6,207 bases of DNA, from assembly GCA_019423265.1 (NCBI GenBank), contig JAHZBS010000144.1, positions 1 through 6,207 of the forward strand, read 5' to 3'. The position numbers were made by a program, and so were the translations under genes. This stretch comes from Clostridiales bacterium (GTDB lineage Bacteria; Bacillota_A; Clostridia; Lachnospirales; Bianqueaceae). The notes beneath the pieces were generated by a model that searched no databases, was not told where the DNA came from, and worked only from the letters and a program-made list of their open reading frames with translations. Below are positions 1-6,207 of this stretch, piece by piece (position 1 is the first letter of the stretch; each line of letters starts with the position of its first letter).

Positions 1-859
1 GCTGCTGATACTCTTTAAATTCCGGTTGCAGCGCTTCTTTGAAGCTGACGGCCTTCGCCGCCACCACATGGCAAAGGGGTCCGCCCTGTATGCCGGGGAA
101 AATCGCCTTATCGATGGTTTTCGCGTGCTCTTCTTTACACAATATCATGCCGCCCCGAGGTCCCCGAAGGGTCTTATGGGTCGTCGTCGTCACAACGTCG
201 GCGTAGGGAACCGGATTCGGATGCAGCCCCGCCGCCACCAGGCCTGCGATATGTGCCATGTCCACCATGAGATACGCGCCAACTTCATCCGCGATCTCCC
301 GGAACTTTGCAAAATTCAATGTACGGGAGTACGCGCTTGCGCCTGCGACGATCATCTTCGGCTTGGCCTCCAGCGCAATGCGGCGAACCTCCTCGTAGTC
401 GATCATGCCCGTCTCCTCGCTGACGCCATAGCTCACAATATGATACTGGGAGCCTGAAACATTGACCGGGCTTCCGTGAGTCAAATGTCCTCCGTGGGCC
501 AGGCTCATGCCCAGAATCGTATCGCCCGGCTTCAGGAAGGCAAAGTACACGGCAAAATTCGCCTGGGAACCTGAATGAGGCTGCACATTGGCGTGGTCCG
601 CCCCAAAAAGCTCCTTAGCGCGAGCTATGGCCAGGCGCTCTGTCTGATCAACAAACTCACAGCCGCCATAATAGCGCTTTCCCGGGTATCCCTCCGCATA
701 TTTATTCGTAAGTGGCGATCCCATCGCCGCCATAACAGCTTTGGACACAAAATTTTCAGACGCAATCAATTCGATCTTATGATTCTGACGGCCGATCTCC
801 GACTGCATAGACGCCGCCACTTCGGGATCAACCTTCAGAATTTCCTCAAACTCATACAT
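1..859 (-). CDS. glyA: Serine hydroxymethyltransferase, N-terminal 286 residues (3' end outside window)
   Basis: This cytoplasmic PLP enzyme interconverts serine plus tetrahydrofolate with glycine plus 5,10-methylene-tetrahydrofolate, supplying glycine and one-carbon units. Reading the minus strand from the ATG at 859-857 gives an uninterrupted frame to the window edge. Family motifs appear in order: [12 protein letters not shown] ([12 protein letters not shown], about residues 28-39), [15 protein letters not shown] (52-66), HSGSQAN (95-101), HGGHLTHG (122-129), MVDMAHIAG (198-206) and [14 protein letters not shown] (224-237). His126, Asp200, His203 and the PLP-binding Lys229 fall at the numbers known for the E. 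coli enzyme. The family is usually about 410-420 residues, so roughly the last 125-130 are missing. The start is supported by GGAGG at 872-868, 8 bases upstream. A second ATG at 855-853 is out of frame. The gene is transcribed away from the exporter gene. Identification is essentially certain. Confidence 0.98.
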   Translation of the reverse strand, partial: MYEFEEILKVDPEVAASMQSEIGRQNHKIELIASENFVSKAVMAAMGSPLTNKYAEGYPGKRYYGGCEFVDQTERLAIARAKELFGADHANVQPHSGSQANFAVYFAFLKPGDTILGMSLAHGGHLTHGSPVNVSGSQYHIVSYGVSEETGMIDYEEVRRIALEAKPKMIVAGASAYSRTLNFAKFREIADEVGAYLMVDMAHIAGLVAAGLHPNPVPYADVVTTTTHKTLRGPRGGMILCKEEHAKTIDKAIFPGIQGGPLCHVVAAKAVSFKEALQPEFKEYQQ

Positions 860-888
860 TCCGCTTTCCTCCAATTTGTTTTTCCCCT

Positions 889-917
889 ATTATAGCATAG
901 ATTCCCTCACTTGGCAA
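889..917 (-). promoter_or_regulatory. Strong sigma-A type promoter of glyA
   Basis: Read on the minus strand, the -35 box is TTGCCA (917-912), five of six matches to consensus. The spacer is 17 bases and the -10 box is a perfect TATAAT (894-889). TG is placed one base before the -10 box, as in extended -10 promoters. Transcription should start near 882, giving a leader of only about 23 bases, too short for a riboswitch or T-box. Inferred from sequence match only. Confidence 0.8.
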
Positions 918-932
918 CGGCGGAATCACTTG
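900..932. promoter_or_regulatory. Possible operator repeats between the divergent promoters
   Basis: Two short repeat pairs sit here. An inverted repeat has GATTCC (900-905) and GGAATC (922-927) as arms, centred on the glyA -35 box. A direct repeat, TCACTTG, occurs at 907-913 and 926-932 (19 bases apart), each copy overlapping the edge of one -35 box. I recognise no regulator for either pattern. Repeats this short can arise by chance, so this is a weak call. Confidence 0.25.
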
Positions 933-958
933 CATTTCGCTTTATTCTGTCATATAAT
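930..958 (+). promoter_or_regulatory. Sigma-A type promoter of the ThrE-family gene
   Basis: The plus strand carries a perfect TATAAT -10 box (953-958), 17 bases after a weak -35 box TTGCAT (930-935), which keeps TTG but misses the last three positions. The predicted start is near 965, with a leader of about 38 bases. The ribosome site GCGAGG (987-992) lies 10 bases before the ATG at 1003. The -35 box is only 12 bases from the -35 box of the divergent glyA promoter. Confidence 0.65.
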
Positions 959-1002
959 AATACTGTTTTGATATTAACTAGAATTGGCGAGGAAAACCTA
1001 CT

Positions 1003-2298
1003 ATGACGAACCCATCCCAAACGCAGCCTCAATACCGGCTCATCTATGACATTGCACTGTTAGCCGGTGAGATCATGCTGCAAAATGGCGCGGAGACGTA
1101 CCGCGTGGAAGATACCATCACAAGAATTCTCTCTATCTCTGGCTTTGCCAGCACGGAAGCTTTTGTCACCATAACAGGAATCTTTGTTACGCTGGAAGAT
1201 CCAACTCTGGATCAGCCTCTGACCACCGTTCGCCGTGTGCATACCCATACAACCAATCTCCACAAAATCTCCATCGTCAATGACATATCCCGAAAACTTG
1301 TATCCGGCTCTCTCAGCTTGGAGGACGCCAAATCAACCCTGGTAAGCCTGAAATCTCTATCCACCTACCCCTGGCCTCTCCTGCTCTTGACATACAGCCT
1401 TGTCTGTGGGCTCTTTACCATCCTGTTTAATGGAAGCCCCCGGGATTTTGCCAGTTCCTGTGTGACAGGCGTTCTCCTAGGCATCCTCGTTTTGGCCCTT
1501 GACCATCTGAGGATTCCCCGATTTATGAAAGATTTTGCGTCCTCCGTGCTCATTGGATTTTCCGGAGTTTTGCTCGTGTACACCCTAGGGCTAGGCGAAT
1601 ATCTGGACCCCATCATCATCGGCGCTCTCATGCCCTTAGTTCCGGGGATCGCCATAACCAACGCGGTGCGGGATACCCTCAACGGCGATTATCTATCCGG
1701 GGTCGCGCAGGGGGTTGAAGCGGCTTTAATCGCCATCTCCATCGCGGCCGGCGTCAGCCTCGTCCTCCACTTCTATGCCTTTACCCCTCTCTCCCCCATG
1801 GCGCCTGCTGAGACCGTCTATTGGTTCTCCTTTGGGCGGGAATGGCCCATCTCTCCCGATATTCTGTTTCAGACCGCCTGCGCTTTCGGCGCCTCGCTTG
1901 GCTTTTCCATCCTCTTTAACGCAAGCCGTTCCCATCTAATCTGCTGCGGAATCGCCGGCGCTTGCTCCTGGTTCGTGTATGCGGTAACACTTCAACTGGG
2001 CGTCAGCTCTCTGATGGCCAATTTCATCGCTGTCCTGGCCCTCAGCATTCTAACTGGCCATCTGGCTCGATTTAAAAAGGCTCCCATCACGGTTTTTCTT
2101 GCCCCCGGCATTATTCCCCTTGTCCCTGGCGCGGGGATGTACCGAACGATGTTCTTTATCTTCGGCGGCGAGTATGCCATGGGAGGGCGGACCTTTATCG
2201 AGACGATGGAAATTGCGGCGATACTCGCTGTGGGAATTGCAATTCACTATTCCTTTGGACAGATTTGGCGGCAAATTCGAACGCACCGAGCAAAATGA
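1003..2298 (+). CDS. Threonine/serine exporter (ThrE) family protein, fused two-domain form
   Basis: A complete 431-residue inner-membrane protein. Residues about 10-255 match the ThrE N-terminal domain (DUF1212, YjjP-like). A soluble start carries the typical stretch LLAGEIMLQNGAETYRVED (19-37), followed by hydrophobic segments near 123-143, 150-167, 178-198, 203-217 and 236-258. Residues about 285-420 match the second domain (DUF3815, YjjB-like), with segments near 285-306, 312-330, 337-355, 362-378 and 402-418. A polar, proline-containing link (about 260-284) joins them. Each half has a PLVPG motif in its membrane part (211-215 and 372-376). Characterised relatives export threonine and serine using the proton gradient; the substrate here is inferred from the family. 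The ATG at 1003 follows GCGAGG at 10 bases. The gene has its own promoter, runs divergently from glyA (serine/glycine interconversion), and ends 11 bases before the stop of the opposing LeuA-like gene. Some family members may carry other substrates such as dicarboxylates. Confidence 0.9.
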   Translation: MTNPSQTQPQYRLIYDIALLAGEIMLQNGAETYRVEDTITRILSISGFASTEAFVTITGIFVTLEDPTLDQPLTTVRRVHTHTTNLHKISIVNDISRKLVSGSLSLEDAKSTLVSLKSLSTYPWPLLLLTYSLVCGLFTILFNGSPRDFASSCVTGVLLGILVLALDHLRIPRFMKDFASSVLIGFSGVLLVYTLGLGEYLDPIIIGALMPLVPGIAITNAVRDTLNGDYLSGVAQGVEAALIAISIAAGVSLVLHFYAFTPLSPMAPAETVYWFSFGREWPISPDILFQTACAFGASLGFSILFNASRSHLICCGIAGACSWFVYAVTLQLGVSSLMANFIAVLALSILTGHLARFKKAPITVFLAPGIIPLVPGAGMYRTMFFIFGGEYAMGGRTFIETMEIAAILAVGIAIHYSFGQIWRQIRTHRAK

Positions 2299-2309
2299 GT
2301 CCTAAAGAT

Positions 2310-3836
2310 TTACAGGCGAGACAGGATACAGTTGTTGATTCCATTCAGCAGTGCAATGGCGCTGGCTTTGATCGTATCGGTATCCGTAGAATGGGCGTAA
2401 TACTGCTCACCCTCGTACTCCAATAACACCGAAACCCGCCCCAGCGCTTCTTTCCCTTTGGAAACGCTGCTGATTTTGTACTCCAGAAGGTGGAAATCCA
2501 TCTGCACTGCATTCTTGATGGCAGTGTACAGCGCATCGATGGGGCCATCCCCGTAGGAATTCTCTTCTATGGTTTCTGAACCCTTTCGAATCCGGATCCA
2601 CGCGGAGGGGAACTCATCGCTGGATATGACCTTAAAATTTTTAAGCTCATATACAACGGACTCGTCCTTCTGTACATAGTGGTTGCGCTGCAGAAGGAAA
2701 TACAGATCGTGCAGAAAAACCTGCTTTTTTTTCTGGATCAACAGCTTCAGCTTTGAGAAGATCTGCCGGAATTCTCCCTCGTCATTGCAGTGGTAGTCTA
2801 AAATATTTTCCAGAACCTCGCGCAGCAACGCCGGCGTCGCATTTTCTGCGTTAATCACCACGTCCTGCTTGTGAACGCCGTACTCCACCGGAGAAAATGC
2901 CTCATAAGCGCTGGCGTTTTTTTGATGCATTCCCTGGGAATGGACAAAGGCGTTGGCGCCTATAATCGCCTTATTGACCTGCACGGACAGGCCCGTTGCA
3001 TAGCTGACAAACTGGGACACCTTGGGGATGCTGTTCATCTTAATGCGCGTCTCCCCCTGATAGTAGTCCTGGTGATACCGGAGAGCCACGGCCACTTCCT
3101 CCAAGGCGGCGAGACCCGCTCTCTCCCCGATTCCGTTTACGGTACACTCCACCTTTCGGGCGCCGTTCTTCACAGCGCTGAGGGTATTGGCCACGGCGAG
3201 GCCCATGTCATTATGGCAGTGTGTGCTCAAAAGGATCGCCGGGTCTACGGAGTCCAGGCGCTGGCGCACCTTAGCAAAAAGAGCCCCGTACACTTCCGGG
3301 ACGGCGGCTCCCACCGTATCCGTCAGATTGATGATCGTGGCGCCTTCTCGCGCCGCGGCTTCCGCCATTTGCAGGACAAATTCCTCGTCTGCTCTTCCCG
3401 CATCCTCGATGGTATACTGCACCATCTCCGTGAGGGACTTGGCATACGCCAGCGCCTCCATGCCCTGGGATAGAACCTGCTCCTTTGTCATCTTGAGTTT
3501 TTGCTCCATCTGCTGCGCCGATGCGCCGACCACCACGTGAAGCATTTTATGCTTTGCTCCCTCCAGACTCTCGTAGGCTTTCTCCAGCTCCTCCCTCACC
3601 GGCTGCGCATAAACCGTCAAAATCGGAGAGTCTTCCCGCTGTCCGATGGCTTCCACAATGGCCTTGATCTCGCTCACCGCTTTGTCAGACACCGCAGGAT
3701 ATCCAATCTCCATATAGTCCGCGCCCATTCCTTTTATTCTGCGCGCCAGCTCAATTTTATCCTCCCCCGTCAGCCCAACGCCGGGAACCTGTAACCCGTC
3801 TCTGAGCGTCGTATCCCAAACATATATCGGATTCAT
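2310..3836 (-). CDS. LeuA-family (2-isopropylmalate/citramalate synthase-like) enzyme with regulatory domain, divergent active site
   Basis: A complete 508-residue cytoplasmic protein. The family condenses acetyl-CoA with a 2-keto acid (2-isopropylmalate synthase for leucine, citramalate synthase for isoleucine, homocitrate synthase). A TIM-barrel (about 1-275) shows DTTLRD (8-13), IEDAGR (143-148), HCHND (206-210, metal ligands His206 and His208) and NGIGERAG (234-241). HSQGMHQ (299-305) keeps the His of the usual HxxGIHQ motif. The C-terminal region from about 395, with GDGPIDALYTAI (429-440), matches the LeuA allosteric domain, so end-product feedback is likely. Oddities: RDGEQ reads RDGLQ (Leu15), the usual metal-ligand Asn of ERAGN is Leu242, and the GKHSGR stretch of ordinary LeuA is replaced by an unrelated sequence. 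The substrate is therefore uncertain and a different or lost activity is possible. An in-frame TTG at 3857 would add 7 residues, but the ATG at 3836 fits the ribosome site. It lies downstream of leuS on the same strand. Confidence 0.85.
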   Translation of the reverse strand: MNPIYVWDTTLRDGLQVPGVGLTGEDKIELARRIKGMGADYMEIGYPAVSDKAVSEIKAIVEAIGQREDSPILTVYAQPVREELEKAYESLEGAKHKMLHVVVGASAQQMEQKLKMTKEQVLSQGMEALAYAKSLTEMVQYTIEDAGRADEEFVLQMAEAAAREGATIINLTDTVGAAVPEVYGALFAKVRQRLDSVDPAILLSTHCHNDMGLAVANTLSAVKNGARKVECTVNGIGERAGLAALEEVAVALRYHQDYYQGETRIKMNSIPKVSQFVSYATGLSVQVNKAIIGANAFVHSQGMHQKNASAYEAFSPVEYGVHKQDVVINAENATPALLREVLENILDYHCNDEGEFRQIFSKLKLLIQKKKQVFLHDLYFLLQRNHYVQKDESVVYELKNFKVISSDEFPSAWIRIRKGSETIEENSYGDGPIDALYTAIKNAVQMDFHLLEYKISSVSKGKEALGRVSVLLEYEGEQYYAHSTDTDTIKASAIALLNGINNCILSRL

Positions 3837-3846
3837 ATCGCTTTGT

Positions 3847-3855
3847 CTCCCTTCC
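3847..3855 (-). promoter_or_regulatory. Ribosome binding site of the LeuA-like gene (decides its start)
   Basis: On the minus strand the purine-rich GGAAGGGAG lies 10 bases before the ATG at 3836-3834. This favours that ATG over the in-frame TTG at 3857, which lies upstream of the site, next to the T-rich terminator tail, with only the hairpin arms in front of it. Confidence 0.75.
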
Positions 3856-3869
3856 AAATAGAAAAGGAG
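3847..3869 (-). promoter_or_regulatory. Alternative hairpin that would hide the LeuA-like ribosome binding site
   Basis: On the minus strand CTCCTTTTC (3869-3861) can pair with GGAAGGGAG (3855-3847) around the 5-base loop TATTT, giving 9 pairs of which two are G-U. This stem contains the whole ribosome binding site. Its 5' arm shares bases 3865-3869 with the terminator stem, so the two hairpins cannot form together. The pairing is seen in the sequence; a regulatory role is inference. Confidence 0.35.
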
Positions 3870-3884
3870 GGACTGTACCCTCCC
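3856..3884 (-). terminator. Intrinsic terminator-like hairpin between leuS and the LeuA-like gene
   Basis: On the minus strand, starting 7 bases after the leuS stop, a GGAGGG arm (3883-3878) pairs perfectly with CCCTCC (3871-3866) around a 6-base loop. A further G-U pair (3884 with 3865) makes a 7-pair GC-rich stem. It is followed by TTTTCTATTT (3865-3856). This looks like an intrinsic terminator or attenuator. If active, it would cut or reduce read-through from leuS into the LeuA-like gene, for which I see no separate promoter in the spacer. Confidence 0.7.
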
Positions 3885-3890
3885 AGCCTT

Positions 3891-6207
3891 CTACCGCACC
3901 ACCAGATTGAGAATCCGTCCTGGCACGTATATTTCTTTGACCACGGTTTTGCCCTGAAGTAAGGATCCGATCTTCTCATCCGCCTTCGCCGCCGCGATGG
4001 CTTCCTCCTGGGCCGCATTTTTTTCGATCCTGACCGTTCCCTTGGCCTTTCCGTTGATCTGCACACCGATTTCGATGGTATCCTCTATGGTTTTATCCTC
4101 GTCATACCGGGGCCATTCCTGCTGATAAATCCGCCCTTCAAATCCGCAGCTCTCCCACATCTCTTCCGTAATGTGGGGCGCCGCTGGATTCAACAAAATC
4201 AAAAAGTCTCGCAGCTCAGCTCTCGATACCTTGCCAGCGCTGTAAAAGTCGTTTAACAGCGCCATTAACGCCGCGATGGCTGTGTTAAACTTTAGAGTTT
4301 CGTCATCCTGGCTAACCTTTTTGATCGTCCGGTGCATGGCGATCTCCAGATCTTTTGTATACCCTTCTTCCTCCGATACCATGTCCTGAAGCTTCCAAAC
4401 CCGCTCCAAAAACCGCCGGCAGCCTTTCACGCCATTCTGTGACCACGGCACCGCTTTCTCAAAGTCGCCGATGAACATCTCGTACAGACGCATCGTATCC
4501 GCCCCGAATTCCTCCACGATCTCATCAGGGTTGACCACGTTTCCTCGGGATTTGGACATCTTCTCATTGTTCTCCCCCAGAATCATTCCGTGGGATGTCC
4601 GCTTCTGGTATGGCTCCGGTGTGGGAACCACGCCGATGTCGTACAGGAATTTATGCCAGAACCGGGAATACAGCAGATGCAGCGTTGTATGCTCCATGCC
4701 TCCATTGTACCAGTCCACAGGACTCCAATACTCCAGATTTTCTTTGCTAGCCAAGCAATCTGCGTTATGCGGGTCCATGTAGCGCAAGAAATACCAGCTC
4801 GACCCCGCCCACTGAGGCATCGTATCTGTTTCCCGCTTGGCAGGTCCGCCGCAGACAGGGCATGTGGTGTTGACCCACTCCTCCATGCTGGCTAAGGGCG
4901 ACTCCCCATTGGGGCCCGGCTCATAGCTGTCAACCTCCGGCAACATGAGCGGCAGCTCGCTCTCCGGCAGTGGAACCCATTTGCCACAGTGGTCGCAGTA
5001 GACCAGGGGAATCGGCTCACCCCAATACCGCTGTCTGGAGAAGACCCAGTCCCGAAGCTTATAGTTGACCTTTCTCTCCCCCAGTCCCTTCTCTTCCAGA
5101 TAGGCGATGATCGCTCTCTTCGCCTCTTTCACCTGCATTCCATTGAGGAAGCCGGAATTGACCATGACGCCATTGGCAATATCCGTGAAGGCTTCCTTTT
5201 CCACCTCGCCTCCGGATACGACCTCTATAATGGGAAGGCCGAATTTCTTAGCGAATTCCCAGTCCCGCGTATCGTGGGCCGGAACCGCCATAATCGCGCC
5301 TGTGCCATAGCTCATCAGAACATAGTCGGAAATCCAGATGGGGATGGAGCGCCCGTTGACCGGATTGATCGCCTGAACCCCTTTCAGCTCAACTCCGGTC
5401 TTTTCTTTTGCAAGCTCCGTTCTCTCAAAATCAGACTTTGAATTGGCAAACTCCCGGTAGGCCACCACTTCATCATAATTCTCCAGCTGTTCTTTCCAAT
5501 CCTCAAGGTATGGATGCTCCGGCGACATCACCATATAGGTGGCGCCGAACAGCGTGTCTGGGCGGGTTGTGTATATGCGCAGCTTTTTATCCCCCACCGT
5601 AAAATCAACCTCCGCCCCTTCAGAGCGGCCAATCCAGTTCTTCTGTTGAATTTTCACCCGTTCAATATAGTCTAAATCATCTAAATCATCGATGAGGCGC
5701 TGGGCGTACTCCGTAATTTTCAGCATCCACTGGGTTTTCATGCGCCGCTCAACTTTGCCGCCGCAGCGCTCGCAGACGCCACCCACAACCTCCTCGTTGG
5801 CAAGGCCCACTTTACAGGATGTACACCAGTTGATGGCCATCTCCTTTTTATAGGCCAACCCTTTCTCAAAAAGCTTAAGAAAAATCCATTGTGTCCATTT
5901 ATAGTAGGATGGATCCGTCGTATTGATCTCCCGGGACCAGTCGAAAGAAAGTCCCAGTGACTGTAGCTGTGCTTTGAATCTTGCGATATTGTTCTCCGTT
6001 ACAACCTTGGGATGGATCTTGTTTTTGATCGCATAGTTTTCCGTCGGCAGGCCAAATGCATCCCAACCGATGGGAAATAGCACATTGTACCCCTGCATCC
6101 GCCGTTTGCGCGCGACGATGTCCAACGCAGTGTACGGCCTGGGGTGGCCAACATGCAGCCCCTGCCCCGATGGGTAGGGAAATTCAATCAGCGCATAAAA
6201 CTTGGGC
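3891..6207 (-). CDS. leuS: Leucyl-tRNA synthetase, lacking the first ~30-35 residues (5' end outside window)
   Basis: This class I aminoacyl-tRNA synthetase charges tRNA-Leu with leucine in the cytoplasm. The frame is open from the right edge through 771 visible codons to a TAG at 3893-3891. The first visible residues, [21 protein letters not shown], contain the HIGH-type signature HVGH (visible residues 18-21). The editing (CP1) domain spans roughly 190-385, with TTRPDT (213-218) and [15 protein letters not shown] (301-315). Two cysteine pairs, CTSC/CERC (128-148), form a likely zinc site, and YCDHC/TCPVC (403-452) a second. KMSKS is at 549-553 (bases 4562-4548). The anticodon-binding region follows, and the C-terminal domain contains [11 protein letters not shown] and ends LVVR. 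Full-length relatives are about 800-830 residues. The TTG at 6125-6123 is an internal leucine codon, not a start. The LeuA-like gene follows after a terminator-like spacer. Any T-box leader would lie beyond the window. Confidence 0.98.
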   Translation of the reverse strand, partial: PKFYALIEFPYPSGQGLHVGHPRPYTALDIVARKRRMQGYNVLFPIGWDAFGLPTENYAIKNKIHPKVVTENNIARFKAQLQSLGLSFDWSREINTTDPSYYKWTQWIFLKLFEKGLAYKKEMAINWCTSCKVGLANEEVVGGVCERCGGKVERRMKTQWMLKITEYAQRLIDDLDDLDYIERVKIQQKNWIGRSEGAEVDFTVGDKKLRIYTTRPDTLFGATYMVMSPEHPYLEDWKEQLENYDEVVAYREFANSKSDFERTELAKEKTGVELKGVQAINPVNGRSIPIWISDYVLMSYGTGAIMAVPAHDTRDWEFAKKFGLPIIEVVSGGEVEKEAFTDIANGVMVNSGFLNGMQVKEAKRAIIAYLEEKGLGERKVNYKLRDWVFSRQRYWGEPIPLVYCDHCGKWVPLPESELPLMLPEVDSYEPGPNGESPLASMEEWVNTTCPVCGGPAKRETDTMPQWAGSSWYFLRYMDPHNADCLASKENLEYWSPVDWYNGGMEHTTLHLLYSRFWHKFLYDIGVVPTPEPYQKRTSHGMILGENNEKMSKSRGNVVNPDEIVEEFGADTMRLYEMFIGDFEKAVPWSQNGVKGCRRFLERVWKLQDMVSEEEGYTKDLEIAMHRTIKKVSQDDETLKFNTAIAALMALLNDFYSAGKVSRAELRDFLILLNPAAPHITEEMWESCGFEGRIYQQEWPRYDEDKTIEDTIEIGVQINGKAKGTVRIEKNAAQEEAIAAAKADEKIGSLLQGKTVVKEIYVPGRILNLVVR

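Noticed and set aside
26..895. Plus-strand open frames (26-457, 575-895) opposite glyA
   Set aside because: The minus strand here encodes a clear GlyA with all family motifs. The plus-strand translations are rich in Arg and His, resemble no family, and lack good ribosome sites.
2234..2245. 12-base perfect palindrome GAATTGCAATTC
   Set aside because: It lies inside the exporter coding sequence and is explained by the codons for Gly-Ile-Ala-Ile. It has no T run, so it is neither a terminator nor a convincing binding site.
2871..3794. Plus-strand open frames (2871-3473, 3187-3540, 3501-3794) opposite the LeuA-like gene
   Set aside because: They are antisense to a well-supported conserved coding sequence, overlap one another in different frames, and show no recognisable domain.
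3837..3857. TTG at 3857 as start of the LeuA-like gene
   Set aside because: It would put the ribosome binding site GGAAGGGAG inside the coding region. The family begins just before DTTLRD, which fits the ATG at 3836.
3837..3890. T-box or peptide-leader attenuator before the LeuA-like gene
   Set aside because: The 54-base spacer is far too short for a T-box, and no T-box sequence or leucine-rich leader peptide is present; only the simple hairpins can be supported.
4471..5602. Plus-strand open frames opposite leuS, the longest at 4989-5441
   Set aside because: They are antisense to the leuS core (catalytic and editing domains) and have no family resemblance or start signals.
5671..5688. Perfect tandem repeat of 9 bases (tctaaatca twice) in leuS
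   Set aside because: It encodes part of a LDDLDDLD stretch at a place where the family is normally Asp/Leu rich, and the segment length equals that of relatives, so it is not an insertion.
6123..6125. TTG at 6125 as start of leuS
   Set aside because: The frame stays open to the window edge and the upstream codons encode the conserved [14 protein letters not shown] region, so this TTG is an internal leucine codon.

Overview
The window holds four protein genes of amino-acid metabolism, two of them cut by the window edges. No RNA gene, mobile element, CRISPR array or prophage part was seen. Base composition is close to balanced. The protein sequences and the sigma-A type promoters look like a low-to-mid-GC Firmicute of class Clostridia. 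The LeuS and GlyA sequences resemble those of gut Lachnospiraceae or relatives. That placement is an inference from familiarity, not from a search.

Layout from left to right. At 1-859 on the minus strand lies the first 286 codons of glyA (serine hydroxymethyltransferase); its 3' end is outside the window. At 860-1002 is a 143-base divergent control region with two back-to-back promoters, one for glyA and one for the next gene. At 1003-2298 on the plus strand is a complete 431-residue membrane protein of the threonine/serine exporter (ThrE) family, in the fused two-domain form. It converges on the next gene with only 11 bases between stop codons. At 2310-3836 on the minus strand is a complete 508-residue protein of the 2-isopropylmalate synthase (LeuA) family with a C-terminal regulatory domain, but with changes at normally conserved active-site positions. 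At 3837-3890 is a short intergenic spacer with a terminator-like hairpin and an alternative hairpin that would hide the LeuA-like ribosome binding site. At 3891-6207 on the minus strand is leuS (leucyl-tRNA synthetase), lacking about the first 30-35 codons, which lie beyond the right edge.

The gene set has two themes. glyA and the exporter both deal with serine and threonine: GlyA interconverts serine and glycine, and ThrE-family proteins move serine and threonine out of the cell. leuS and the LeuA-like gene both point to leucine or another branched-chain amino acid: one charges tRNA-Leu, the other looks like an enzyme that condenses acetyl-CoA with a 2-keto acid. The most interesting points are the altered active site of the LeuA-like enzyme and the two mutually exclusive RNA hairpins in the leuS/LeuA-like spacer. 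No wholly new multi-gene system is evident.
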